In this document: positions 51,723 to 61,349 of the stretch, piece by piece
How positions within the stretch are numbered: position 1 is the first letter of the stretch
Layout of the letters: every line of letters starts with the position of its first letter
Assembly (NCBI GenBank): GCA_018266795.1
Contig: JAFDZV010000009.1
Span: 100,956 to 164,955, forward strand
Reading direction: 5' to 3'
Source of the DNA: Bacteroidota bacterium
GTDB lineage: Bacteria; Bacteroidota; Ignavibacteria; OLB7
Length of the DNA: 64,000 bases
Position numbers and translations under genes: made by a program
The notes under the pieces: model-generated
What the model was told of the DNA's origin: nothing
The model's database searches: none
The model's input: only the letters and a program-made list of their open reading frames with translations

Positions 51723-51972
51723 GGCCGAGTAAAGGATGATCGGGCTGAATGATGGAAGGTGCTGTGCGCACACGGTACGAACGGTTGACACGTTGTGCCG
51801 GCTGATGCAACCGGGTGGTGAGGAGTTCGCACTACAACTCCGGTTGCTGGGTTCTCTCCGCAACCAGACAGGCGCCACGGTAGTGACTCATGTTGCATTT
51901 CGATGGGAGCAGCCTGTGCCTGCCTGCAGGACCGGGGCCGCTCCGCTGAGCTTGAAGATTCCATACGCTCCT

Positions 51973-52071
51973 ATGCTACCGATGGGACGCCGCTCCGCGG
52001 CTTGATGGCATGACTTGCTGTACCAGTGCCGGGCATTGCAAGCGCCGTCAGGCGCGAACCGTTGGTAGCAT
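51973..52071. repeat. Three-hairpin palindromic element, 99 bp
   Basis: The ends are ATGCTACC and GGTAGCAT, perfectly inverted. Inside, GCCGC/GCGGC (51989-52001) and GCGCC/GGCGC (52042-52055) form two short hairpins. The folded shape would be a cloverleaf-like cruciform. It lies in the 535-base gap upstream of the PsbP-like gene's start and downstream of the fibronectin protein gene. No other feature was seen in that gap. Confidence 0.65.
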
Positions 52072-52257
52072 GCAGACGCCCAACGTGAACAGGCACCGTA
52101 TGTGCGGACCATTCGGCGCACGTGCTCCGGCGAAATGAGTCACGACCGGCGCCACGCATACGTGCCGCGATACACATCACGCATCGCAGGAGATCGGAGT
52201 ATACTCGGAACCAACATTCGGCACAATGTGTGCCCTTGAACGCATCATCAGGAACTA

Positions 52258-54408
52258 CTACCGGCTCCCTACCACCACATTGCGCCGGTCGCTCGGCTGC
52301 GACTCCGCTCCCGACCGGGTGACCACCTTCACGATGTACTCGTACGTGCCGGCGGAGCGTGCGTCCGCATCGGCATAGGCCCGGGCATCGGAGGCAAGCG
52401 CCGCGATCTGCCGCAGCGGTCCGCCCGCAGCGGCGCGATAGACCAGGAAGCGATAGCCGGCGCCGGATGCCGCATATGTCCACGAGAGCCGTGCCTGCCT
52501 GGCTGATGAATCGTAGCGCACTTCGAATGCGTTCACCGGGGCACATGTGCCGGGATCCACGGCTCGCGCGGTAACCGCGGCCGCGCGCTCGGAGCGGAGA
52601 TTCGCGCTGTCCGTGGCGAAGAGCGAATAGTCGTACCGGGTGCCGCGCTCCGTTGTCGTGTCCGTGCAGGATCGCGCATCGCGCGGAAGCAGCTTCAGCG
52701 TATCCCACTGCTCCGCTCCGGAGATCCGGCGCAGCACCGTGTGCGATTTCACATCCTCGCTGGTGCTGGGAACGAACTCGATTCCCACACCGGCCTCGTT
52801 GGCCGTTACGTCCACGATCACCGGCGGCGACGGCGGAACGCGGTCAGGCCGCGGGACGGCGAGGATCACGGACGGTCCGGACTCGTTGAAGTGACGATCC
52901 AGTGCGATGGCGCGGTAGTAGACATAGCGTGTCAGCGTCCCCACCTCCACCGTATCGTGCAGCACCGTATCGCGGGCCGCTCCGAGCGATTCGGTTCCAT
53001 AGGACTCGATGATGCTGGAGAACTCGTGGTCCTCCGCATTGGAGCGGAGGATGCGATAGCCCATGCAGTCCGCCTCACGGTTGGCGTGCAGCACCAGCGT
53101 AACAACACCGTTGGTGTCCATCGTGCCGCGAACCCAGCTCGGAGCATCGGGGGGCGTGGAATCGATCAGCGTCACGAGCGCGGGAAAGGAGAGGCTGAAA
53201 TTCCCGGCGGTGTCGAACGCGGCAACGGCGTAGTAGTTCGGAGCGGACTCGCTGAACGATGTGTCCACGAAACTCCTCGTCGAGGGAGGAAGCAGCCGGC
53301 CCCACAGCGGCTGGAACGGCCCGGCGTCCGTGGAGTCGCGCAGCACCATGAACCCTGCAAGGTCACGCGCAGGCGGTTCATCCATCGTCCAGATGATCTT
53401 CACATGGCGACGATCCACCGGCTCCGGATTCGGCACATACGGACGGCCCGGAGGCGTGCGATCGCGTCCCATCGCCGTCACCTCGCCGAGCAACTCCTCA
53501 TCGGCAAACGGCGTCGCGCCGACGACGCGATACGTGTACGGACGATAGTTCGCGGCAATGGTCGTATCCAGATATGCCTCGGGCACGGAGTCCGCCCCGG
53601 CCCGCGAATGCGCGGAGAGGAGCGGCACGCTGATAAGGCGTTCGAACGTGCGCCCCTTGTCCGCGGAGCGTTCCACGAAGTAGCCGGAGTAGTACGCATC
53701 GGCGGGCCAGTTCACAAGGATGCTTCCATCGTACTCCGCCGCCCGCACGTCATTCCTCCGCTCGGCGCGCGCATACGGCTTCGCAGCAGCGGTGGTGTAT
53801 CCGCTGTCCACCGGATAGATCGGCGACTGCGCGATCATCCGTACACGATAGACGTAGCGCTCCGATGCATGCACGGTGCGGTCCACATAGCGAAGCCCCA
53901 GCCCCTCGGCGGCAAGCGCACTGCGATCGGCGGCGAGAAGCGCAAACCCATGGCGCATCGCCAACCGGTCGCGCCCCTCGCGCACGGCATCGGGACTGCC
54001 GTCCAACGGAGCATCGGAACGGTCTCCCTCCGCCGTATCGAGGAGTGCAGCAGCAAGCGTCGCGAAGCTGCTCGGCGTGTCGCCCGATGCGGCGGCACGT
54101 TCGAATTGATCGGGGCTCCACGGCTTCACGATCGCGATCTGCGCGAACTCGCCCGCAGCCGGCTGCTTCCCATCGCTCCGTGCGATCGCACGGTCCACGG
54201 CGTAGCCGCCCCTGTTGCCGATCAGCCACACCGCCGGCTTCGTAACGCCCCACCGCAGCACGATGGAGTCGCGCCCCTCGCGGGCGATCACCACAACGTG
54301 CGCGGCGAGGCCGCTGTCGAGTTGAGCACGCGTTGGCTCCTGCGCGTGCACGCCCGCCGCTCCGAAGAGCGCGGAGATCAGGACGAGTAGAAGGCGAAGG
54401 CGGGTCAT
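52258..54408 (-). CDS. Secreted fibronectin type III protein
   Basis: The protein has 716 residues. A signal peptide (LRLLLVLISALFGAAGVHAQ) is followed by an N-terminal domain (VLRWGVTKPAVWLIGNRGGYAVDR) and about five Ig-like fibronectin type III modules, each with a W- or Y-containing core and a PP boundary: ILVNWPADAYYSGYFVERSADKG, IIWTMDEPPARDLAGFMVLRD, DSTPPDAPSWVRGTMD, VPPSPPVIVDVTANEAG and LSWTYAASGAGYRFLVYRA. No sorting domain ends the protein, and it stops at VVVGSR. It lies 76 bases downstream of the TANFOR-like giant gene, with a heptad repeat between. The trio with the barrel protein suggests joint surface assembly. Confidence 0.82.
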   Translation of the reverse strand: MTRLRLLLVLISALFGAAGVHAQEPTRAQLDSGLAAHVVVIAREGRDSIVLRWGVTKPAVWLIGNRGGYAVDRAIARSDGKQPAAGEFAQIAIVKPWSPDQFERAAASGDTPSSFATLAAALLDTAEGDRSDAPLDGSPDAVREGRDRLAMRHGFALLAADRSALAAEGLGLRYVDRTVHASERYVYRVRMIAQSPIYPVDSGYTTAAAKPYARAERRNDVRAAEYDGSILVNWPADAYYSGYFVERSADKGRTFERLISVPLLSAHSRAGADSVPEAYLDTTIAANYRPYTYRVVGATPFADEELLGEVTAMGRDRTPPGRPYVPNPEPVDRRHVKIIWTMDEPPARDLAGFMVLRDSTDAGPFQPLWGRLLPPSTRSFVDTSFSESAPNYYAVAAFDTAGNFSLSFPALVTLIDSTPPDAPSWVRGTMDTNGVVTLVLHANREADCMGYRILRSNAEDHEFSSIIESYGTESLGAARDTVLHDTVEVGTLTRYVYYRAIALDRHFNESGPSVILAVPRPDRVPPSPPVIVDVTANEAGVGIEFVPSTSEDVKSHTVLRRISGAEQWDTLKLLPRDARSCTDTTTERGTRYDYSLFATDSANLRSERAAAVTARAVDPGTCAPVNAFEVRYDSSARQARLSWTYAASGAGYRFLVYRAAAGGPLRQIAALASDARAYADADARSAGTYEYIVKVVTRSGAESQPSDRRNVVVGSR

Positions 54409-54424
54409 GAGAAGAGAGTTGATT

Positions 54425-54487
54425 GTTGGTGGTCAGTAGTCAGTTGGGAATGCGCGCAACTGACCACTGACCAATGACTGCTGACTA
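54425..54487. repeat. Heptad-phased inverted repeat between two surface protein genes
   Basis: Nine 7-base units: GTTGGTG, GTCAGTA and GTCAGTT on one side; CTGACCA, CTGACCA, ATGACTG and CTGACTA on the other; GGGAATG and CGCGCAA in the loop. The last unit contains the stop codon of the giant minus-strand gene at 54485. Confidence 0.88.
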
Positions 54488-57400
54488 CCGATGCTGATTC
54501 CCCACGTTCATGCGCAGCACCACCATGGGAGGCGCAGTGGAGAAGACGATTGTGCGGGTATCGAACACATCCTGTCCGTTCCGCTTCTTGGCCTGGCTCC
54601 AGACACCGGTGTTCTGGTTCCGCTCGAAGAGCCGCGCATCCACGGTAAGCTGGTAGACGGCGTTGGAATCCAGGTTGGGCCCGAGATCGGGCGGAGGCGG
54701 CGCCTGCGGCTCGTTCTCTACCGGGTTGTTCGGCCCCGGACCATAGATCACCGGATGAAGCCGCGGCCCCACCGGATTCTGTACGGGCACCATCAGTCGC
54801 ATCTGCTGCATCGGAGGCGGCGCCGCGGCAACAGGGGCATTGATCACCACAACCCGCTCGCCGAGATCGTTCGTCACGGTGCGGATCTGGATTGGCGTCC
54901 CCCAGTTGCCGGAGTTCGGATCCTGCTTCCGAAGCGTCAGCGTGTAGCGTGCCTGGAACGTCCGGCTGATGGCCGCGCCGGCCGCACCTCCCTGCGATTC
55001 GGCCACATCGAACGCCTCGTTCGGTTCGAAGCCGTACAGCACGCGGGCGCGGTCGCCGCGCGAGAAGTTGACGGTATTGCTGCGAGGGTAGATGCTGCGG
55101 ATCAACGCCGTCTGCTGGTCGGCGGCGGCATCCTGCGCCGGAACGCCGGGCGTGGTCTCCGCCGGACCGGCCGGCGTGCACTTCGTGCCGTAGTCGATAT
55201 CCGCCGTGAACGATCCCTTGCACAATCCGCCAAGCAGATCGAACGATCCCGATGCCTGCCCCTCCAGCCAGGTCGGCTTCGGGAAGCCCCCCTGCAGATA
55301 GGCGCCGAGCTTGATGCTTGCCAGCGTGAAGTCGCAGCCGTTGGGATGATTGTGTTCGCTGCAGTAACAGAGCCTGCAGCCGGGATCGACGTGAATGCCG
55401 CAGTAGAAGATTGCCCACGCCGCCACGGAGCCCTGCGTGTACCACTTGTTCACGCCATCCAGCGAGGCGCCGTTGGAGCATGCCGTGCCGTTCGGATAGC
55501 GGAGCATGGAGAGATTCACCTCGAAGCCGCCTCCCACATTCCACCGGAGCTTCACGCGGCCGAAGAGCCCCTTGTCGCGATTCCCCGTGCCGAAGTTCAG
55601 TCCAACGCCGGCCGCGAAGCCGTTCCCGGCAATCGCATTGTTCGTGGCCCCTGCATCAGGCGTGTAATGAACGCCAACGGAGTTCAGTCCGTTGATCGTT
55701 GTCTGCGTGAACGACGTGGGCGGCGTGATATCCTTGCCGAACATGAAGTAGGATTCCACGTTCACACCGGCCACACGGATCGTGTTGCGCGCGGTCGGCT
55801 CCCCGATCTTCACGTACCACTTCCCCGTTCGCCCCTCCACATGCACCACCGCATTGATCCCGCCCGGCGTGGAGATCGGATCCTTGTTGATGTTCACACG
55901 CGCAGCGAGATGGAAGATCTTGGTGGTGAAGTCGTAATTCACATTGATGTTTCCGGTTACGGGCGCGTTGGCACGCTCCGTCAGCTTCGCCATCCCGTAG
56001 ATATCGCCGTTGAAGTTGATGTACATCAGGCCTCCTGCGGCCGCGAACTGCCCGGCGAGCGTAAGGTCACCGTTGAGCTTCGACGCATCCGGCGTTGTGC
56101 CCACCACCGCCGTGAGCTTCAGGCCCAGCCCCACGTTCCGGTCAGGTGTGAACGTTGCTCCCGAGCTGGTGTTGCTGGAGTTGGAGGCAGCGGCGGATAT
56201 CGCCGCAGGATCCGGTTTCGGCATGTTGTTCACGTTCACGCGCTGCCACGCACCGGCGCCGAAGCCGTAGAAGGCATAGCCCGGCAGGAACACGATCCCC
56301 GGCGGCGGAAGGATGGCCTTCGCATCCACGTACCAGTAGCGATACTTCACCGGACTGTTGTACGTGGTGGTTCCGAAGAGCGCGGTGGCGCTTACCTCCA
56401 CCTGCGCGGAGTTGAACGTCGCCTTGATGAAGCCCTTGAAGCCGTTCCCCATCACGGGGTCGCTTTGATACAGCTTCACATAGCCGTTCATCGTCACGGC
56501 GGAGAGATGTGCATAGATCGCGATGGAGTCCACGCTCACGCCGATGTAGGAGGGGACGTACCACTTCGCAGGCTTCGTCACCGCGCCGGTTACCGCAAGC
56601 GAGCTGCGGCCGCCGATTCTGTTGGAGTCCAGATTCACCACCACGTCGAACGCCAGCGAGCCGCGCAGCGCCTCGTTCCCCTGCGGTGTCCCCTTCGTGA
56701 ACTTCACCTTCTCGATGCTCACCGGGAAGTTCGCAATCCACTTCGGCGGGCTGGCAAAGCTCCAGGTGCCGATGGCGAAGCTCATGCCGGTATCCTGCTG
56801 ATAGTGCATCCCCATCCCCTGGAACTTCGTGGCGATCTTCACATTCTTCACCGGCCCGATGTCGATGTCCGCCCACTCGAACGAACCGTTCAACTTCAGA
56901 TCGAACGATGTCTTCCTCTTCAACGCCAGGCTCAGCGTGCTGGTGCTGTCCAGCGTAAGCCGCGCATCGGCGAAGAGCTTCGCCTTGATCGGTCCGGTAG
57001 GAGCCATCGTGAACGTGAAGCCGCTGTCCGCCGTGCTGAAGAGCGCCTTGTAGGTAAGCGCCCCCTGCTTCGACGTGTCGCTTATCGGAAGCGTGATCAG
57101 CCCGCGCATGTAGGCGCTTGTCAGCGAGCTGTTCACGATGCTCACCTTCACCGTATCGACGCTGGCTCCAAGCCTGGCCACGTTCGCCTTCGGGTACTGC
57201 AGCACGTTCTTCGCCGTGAAGTTCGCGGTAAGCCCGGTGTTGTTGATGATCATGTTGTCCACGGCAACGGCGATACGCTGCGTGGAATCGTCATAGGTGC
57301 GAAGCTTGTCCGGGAGATAGACCGTGAGATTCTTCAGATAGAACCCGTGGAAGAGGGTGGTGGTATCCCCCAGATAGCCGTGCGGGAAGGTGATGCCCAC

Positions 57401-59467
57401 CGGGTTCCGGCCGTCGGAGTGATCGTAGGTGAACTGCGAGACAACGATGTCCAGCCCGTTGGTCCCAACGATGGTCGCGCGCGGAAGCGTTGCGCTGATC
57501 AGATAGTCGTCCCAGTCCACGATCTTCGTACGGAAGTTCGCCGCCACCTTCTTCCCAGGAACGGTGTCCGGGCTGGGGATCAGCCAGCTGCGCGGGAAGA
57601 CCACGTCGAGATCCACGCCGATGGTGTCGAAGCTGCTGCAGTTCCACTGAACGAACGTGCCGGTGTGTGCGCCGGCGCGTTTGTAGAGCGTCACCTGGAA
57701 GGAATTCGGATTGCCGGCTCCCAGCGTCACGTCGGAAAGCAGGTCCAGACGTCCCTTCGCCGCCACTCCGCCGGTGGAGAACGGGATCCCGCCGGCAACG
57801 AAGCCCAGGGTATCGTTGTCGGAGCTGATCGGCATCGCGGCCGTGGCGCCGAACACCGCGCTGTCCCTGCTCCACTTCATCTCCGTGATCGCGAGCGTGT
57901 ATCCCTTCAGATTGTTCACGCCCAGCGGCAGCATCAGCGGCTGCACCTGCTGATTGACCATGTCCACGATCTTCCCGTTCTGCTTCAGGAAGCCATCCAC
58001 ACCCTTCACTACACTCTTCGCCCACGACATCGGAGCAACGATATCGATGGCCCATTGCTGCGGATACACCGGTGCGGATGGATCGATCTTCCCAACCACC
58101 ATGCCGTTGAACAACTGCTTTCCGCTGTTCACTTTCACGTTCTTGAAGGCCACCCTGATCGTCGCCATCAGCCACGGCACGTTGATGGTGCCGCCGCCGG
58201 TAAGCGCGGAGCCGGTGCCGGTGGCACTGTCCAGCACCATGGCGAACGAACCCACGTGAATCGTATCACCGGCACTGAACGTTCCAGGCGCAGCAGCCGT
58301 ATCGGTGATCACCGGCGGATTCGGCAGGCCGCAATTGCCGTCGATCCACGGATCGGTGTTCGCATTCTGGTTGCCGTGCCCTATCACCGCCTGGCGCATG
58401 TTCCCGCCGTCGGGATGCACGCCCCCGCCATCCCCCTGCTGAATTCCAGCGCCCCCCTCGATCGCCAGCGTGTCCGCGCCGCGCCCGTTCACGGCGCCTC
58501 CCTCCTGTGCACCGCGCCGCAGCGCGCCGCCGTTCCCATCGCCGCCGGCACCACGCCCGAGCGCCCCACCTCCGGTGGAATCCACCGTTAGCCCGTGCCC
58601 GGCATCATCGGCGCGACGCATCGTGAGCTGCCCCATCGTGAAGGTGAACGGGTCCGCATACCCACCGGGCTCGCCGATCGGATTCCCCTGATCGTCCTGC
58701 GCGCGCACACTCCACACGTATGTGTTCACACGTCCGGGGAGCTGAAAGTCCGGTGGCCAGAGCATCTGCGTGATGCCGGTTACACGCCGGTCCAGTATCG
58801 GCTGGTTGCTCTTGAATGCCTGCATCGCGCTCTGCCCCTGGAGCACTTCGAAGACCATCAGGCGGTAGGTTACCGCGGACGGAGGTGTTGGCGAGACCGG
58901 CGTCCAGCGGAACGTGGGGCGCGGCATCGCCGGCGAAACGGTGCTCGCGTTCTCCGGCTGCAGAAGAACCGGCGCCTGATACGATGTAAGGATGAACGGC
59001 TTGCAGACCGGTTCCCCCAGAAGGCTCGCGCCGCTGGAGGGATTCACCAAGTCCACACAGAACTCGTAGTTCCCCGCGGTCAGCATCCCCGTACGTATCG
59101 CGGTACGATCCACGTTGCCGACGAAGTCCACCGCCTCGTACGGGAACAACTGCTCCGCGAAATACGTGGAGGTGGAGACGCCCGCCGGTATCGTCACGAT
59201 CATCATCTTCTCCAGCTTGGTGCGCGCCTGCACCACGCCATCCTTCTTCACCTGCACCATGAACTTCACCGGCACGGAGGCGGCTCCCGGCGGGTTGGTC
59301 ACCGTTAGGATTGCCGTCTCGCGGTGCGTACGCCACGCGCTGATGTACGGGTTCGGATGCGCCGCCACGTTCAGCGTCACGCGCAGCTGCGCGCAAAGCT
59401 CCGGCCCGGCCATGCAGAGCAGCACGGCGGCGAAGAGAAGTCCGAGAAGTGTAGATCGTGTGTTCAT
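54485..59467 (-). CDS. Giant TANFOR-like surface protein
   Basis: The protein has 1660 residues. It begins with a signal peptide (LLGLLFAAVLLCMAGPELCAQ). Residues ~25-270 follow the TANFOR-type N-terminal pattern of Bacteroidota surface proteins: NPYISAWRTHRETAILTVTNP, NYEFCVDLVNPSSG, PRPTFRWTPVSPTPPSAVTYRLMVFEV and TQMLWPPDFQLPGRVNTYVWSVRAQDDQG. A Gly-rich linker (GGGALGRGAGGDGNGG) and a very long beta-rich region follow (residues ~380-1450), with repeats of strand-turn sequence but no named domain. A Cys-rich patch (CGIHVDPGCRLCYCSEHNH) lies near residue 1360. The C-terminal ~180 residues hold Pro-rich Ig-like sequence and end in VVLRMNVGNQHR, without an obvious Por signature. It is the middle of three minus-strand surface genes. 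Confidence 0.8.
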   Translation of the reverse strand: MNTRSTLLGLLFAAVLLCMAGPELCAQLRVTLNVAAHPNPYISAWRTHRETAILTVTNPPGAASVPVKFMVQVKKDGVVQARTKLEKMMIVTIPAGVSTSTYFAEQLFPYEAVDFVGNVDRTAIRTGMLTAGNYEFCVDLVNPSSGASLLGEPVCKPFILTSYQAPVLLQPENASTVSPAMPRPTFRWTPVSPTPPSAVTYRLMVFEVLQGQSAMQAFKSNQPILDRRVTGITQMLWPPDFQLPGRVNTYVWSVRAQDDQGNPIGEPGGYADPFTFTMGQLTMRRADDAGHGLTVDSTGGGALGRGAGGDGNGGALRRGAQEGGAVNGRGADTLAIEGGAGIQQGDGGGVHPDGGNMRQAVIGHGNQNANTDPWIDGNCGLPNPPVITDTAAAPGTFSAGDTIHVGSFAMVLDSATGTGSALTGGGTINVPWLMATIRVAFKNVKVNSGKQLFNGMVVGKIDPSAPVYPQQWAIDIVAPMSWAKSVVKGVDGFLKQNGKIVDMVNQQVQPLMLPLGVNNLKGYTLAITEMKWSRDSAVFGATAAMPISSDNDTLGFVAGGIPFSTGGVAAKGRLDLLSDVTLGAGNPNSFQVTLYKRAGAHTGTFVQWNCSSFDTIGVDLDVVFPRSWLIPSPDTVPGKKVAANFRTKIVDWDDYLISATLPRATIVGTNGLDIVVSQFTYDHSDGRNPVGITFPHGYLGDTTTLFHGFYLKNLTVYLPDKLRTYDDSTQRIAVAVDNMIINNTGLTANFTAKNVLQYPKANVARLGASVDTVKVSIVNSSLTSAYMRGLITLPISDTSKQGALTYKALFSTADSGFTFTMAPTGPIKAKLFADARLTLDSTSTLSLALKRKTSFDLKLNGSFEWADIDIGPVKNVKIATKFQGMGMHYQQDTGMSFAIGTWSFASPPKWIANFPVSIEKVKFTKGTPQGNEALRGSLAFDVVVNLDSNRIGGRSSLAVTGAVTKPAKWYVPSYIGVSVDSIAIYAHLSAVTMNGYVKLYQSDPVMGNGFKGFIKATFNSAQVEVSATALFGTTTYNSPVKYRYWYVDAKAILPPPGIVFLPGYAFYGFGAGAWQRVNVNNMPKPDPAAISAAASNSSNTSSGATFTPDRNVGLGLKLTAVVGTTPDASKLNGDLTLAGQFAAAGGLMYINFNGDIYGMAKLTERANAPVTGNINVNYDFTTKIFHLAARVNINKDPISTPGGINAVVHVEGRTGKWYVKIGEPTARNTIRVAGVNVESYFMFGKDITPPTSFTQTTINGLNSVGVHYTPDAGATNNAIAGNGFAAGVGLNFGTGNRDKGLFGRVKLRWNVGGGFEVNLSMLRYPNGTACSNGASLDGVNKWYTQGSVAAWAIFYCGIHVDPGCRLCYCSEHNHPNGCDFTLASIKLGAYLQGGFPKPTWLEGQASGSFDLLGGLCKGSFTADIDYGTKCTPAGPAETTPGVPAQDAAADQQTALIRSIYPRSNTVNFSRGDRARVLYGFEPNEAFDVAESQGGAAGAAISRTFQARYTLTLRKQDPNSGNWGTPIQIRTVTNDLGERVVVINAPVAAAPPPMQQMRLMVPVQNPVGPRLHPVIYGPGPNNPVENEPQAPPPPDLGPNLDSNAVYQLTVDARLFERNQNTGVWSQAKKRNGQDVFDTRTIVFSTAPPMVVLRMNVGNQHR

Positions 59468-59600
59468 TCCTGCTCCCGTCTGTCAGGCCTTCGAACAACG
59501 TCACCGGCGGCCGGCAGGCACACCCTGAGGGCGTGCCCCAGCGGGCGCCGTATCCGATCGTTGCTGAAGGAACCGTGCATCGAAGTAGTTCGGTTGGCTC

Positions 59601-61349
59601 TCAAAAGCGCGTAGTGAGAGATGTCTCGAGAAGATTCTCCCGGAACACCGCCCCGGCACGCGACGCATCGTATCGATAGCTGTTCGTGGAGATGGCCGCG
59701 TTCAACGCGATCCTCTCCGTGATCGTCCACTGCACGCCCAGGCGGAGCAGCAGGCCGGCATCGGCAGCACTTCCGCCGCCGAACGTCGTGCTGGTGTAGG
59801 AGGCGCTCACACTCGGCGTGAGCCTGTTCTGAAGGAAGTTGTATCCCACCCCGAGCGTTGCGCTCGTGATCGCGAGCGATCCCACGGCGAGGTTGTTGGT
59901 GAGATAGTTCAGCGAGGCGTTCAGCAGGAGCGGCAGCTCCGTCCACGTTCCAACCCATAGCCCGGTGATCGAGCGTGTGTCGTTGCTCGCCTCCACGCCG
60001 CTGATCGGATTGTAGTCCGTGTAGGCATCCAGTGCGAACGAGAGTGTGAAGCTCTGCACGCTGGAGGCGAGCGCCAGCGTGTAGGTTGGGGACAGCTCGA
60101 ACGAACGCGAGACGTTCTGCACCTTGAAGGTGTCGTTGGTCACCGTGTTGCGCACGCCGAGGTTCGCGAAGCGTGCCGTGAGCGAGAGCGCGTCGGTGAG
60201 CGTGGCGAGAAGATTCACGGAGCCGGTAAGCTGCGTGGACGTGGTTCCCTTCGTCTCGGTGAGATTGTTCGTACGGAAGCCGATGGTGCCGTTGAGAAGC
60301 AGCGCGCTCTCGAAGAGATTGAGCGACGGCGCCGCGCGGAACTCCAGCCGGTCGGACTGCATGAAGGGATAGCCGAGCGGAACGTATCCCGCCCCGATAT
60401 ACTTTCCCCCCACCTTCAATCCCCAGAAGCCTCCCTTCGCCACCACGTCCAGGCTGGCCGCGCCGTCCGTGCGCGTGGAGGTGCGGGAGTCCAGCAAGGC
60501 CGTTGGTATCGGCGTATCGCCGTTGATGGCGGGCGCGGTGCGGTCGCGCGTGAAGGCGGAGGCAGCCGCTTCCCCGGTGATGTAGAGATCGCGTGCGATG
60601 CCGATGCGGAAGTCCGCGGAGGCAAGCAATCCCTCCTGCGGCGTAACGCCCGCCGGCGCGTGCGTGATGGAGGTACTGTCGTCCACCACCCGGACACCGT
60701 TCAGATTGATGAACGACGTCTCCTCGTCGCCGAAACCCACCTTGATCATGTAGGCGCGCCGCGCATATGCTCCGCGAATGCCGGCAGCGGAGTCCGGCTC
60801 GATCGCGCGCTGCGACGTTCCGGCGGAGGCAGCGAAGCGGAACTTTCCGGGGCGGAGGTCTACACCTACGCCGAACAACTGCTCGTCGCCCCAGGAGAGT
60901 TCGGAGAACTGCGGCGTGTGCGTGCCCAGATAGAGCTGTGCCCAGGCGATCTTCGGCGAGAAGCTGAGCAGCCCGATTCCGTTCGCCGGATTCTGCAGGA
61001 ACTGGGTGAGCGTGGGGTTGTTGGCGATTGGCGTCGTGACGTTCGTTTCGCGCGACGTCAGCATGATCGAGAACGGCAGCGAAACCGCATCACCGATCGT
61101 CACCGTGGGATTCAGAAGCAGCCTGAAGAGTGATGGCGGACGGCGCGGACCCTCGCTCCCCGAGGGATCGGAACTGGACGTGTAGATGTCGCCGCTCAGC
61201 GTTGCCGATCCGCTGAGCGACACCGCAGGGGTTTCCTCCTGCGCACTCGCACCTTCACGGAGAAGGAACAGGAGGGCGGGCAACAGAAACAGGGATGCAT
61301 ACCCGGCAACGCGGGCGCGCGAAGCGTTGGCTCTCGTGATCACCGTCAT
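59601..61349 (-). CDS. Outer-membrane beta-barrel protein
   Basis: The protein has 582 residues from ATG 61349; ATGs at 61370 and 61385 are alternatives. The N-terminus is a signal peptide (AGYASLFLLPALLFLLREGASAQ). A short segment with Ser, Gly and Asp follows (SLSGSATLSGDIYTSSSD), then many alternating amphipathic strands with aromatic girdles (GLKVGGKYIGAGYVPLGYPFMQ, SLTARFANLGVRNTV, LTLSFALDAYTDYNP, LGVQWTITERIALNAAIS). The final residue is Phe (LLETSLTTRF), the classical outer-membrane barrel signature. It heads the trio with the TANFOR-like and fibronectin genes and may be their outer-membrane anchor or pore. Confidence 0.85.
   Translation of the reverse strand: MTVITRANASRARVAGYASLFLLPALLFLLREGASAQEETPAVSLSGSATLSGDIYTSSSDPSGSEGPRRPPSLFRLLLNPTVTIGDAVSLPFSIMLTSRETNVTTPIANNPTLTQFLQNPANGIGLLSFSPKIAWAQLYLGTHTPQFSELSWGDEQLFGVGVDLRPGKFRFAASAGTSQRAIEPDSAAGIRGAYARRAYMIKVGFGDEETSFINLNGVRVVDDSTSITHAPAGVTPQEGLLASADFRIGIARDLYITGEAAASAFTRDRTAPAINGDTPIPTALLDSRTSTRTDGAASLDVVAKGGFWGLKVGGKYIGAGYVPLGYPFMQSDRLEFRAAPSLNLFESALLLNGTIGFRTNNLTETKGTTSTQLTGSVNLLATLTDALSLTARFANLGVRNTVTNDTFKVQNVSRSFELSPTYTLALASSVQSFTLSFALDAYTDYNPISGVEASNDTRSITGLWVGTWTELPLLLNASLNYLTNNLAVGSLAITSATLGVGYNFLQNRLTPSVSASYTSTTFGGGSAADAGLLLRLGVQWTITERIALNAAISTNSYRYDASRAGAVFRENLLETSLTTRF

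Noticed and set aside
54491..58591. A 1366-codon open frame on the plus strand opposite the TANFOR-like gene
   Set aside because: It is a shadow of the minus-strand gene caused by high GC. Its translation is Arg/His-rich and has no signal peptide or family motif, while the minus-strand frame has a signal peptide and recognisable N-terminal motifs.
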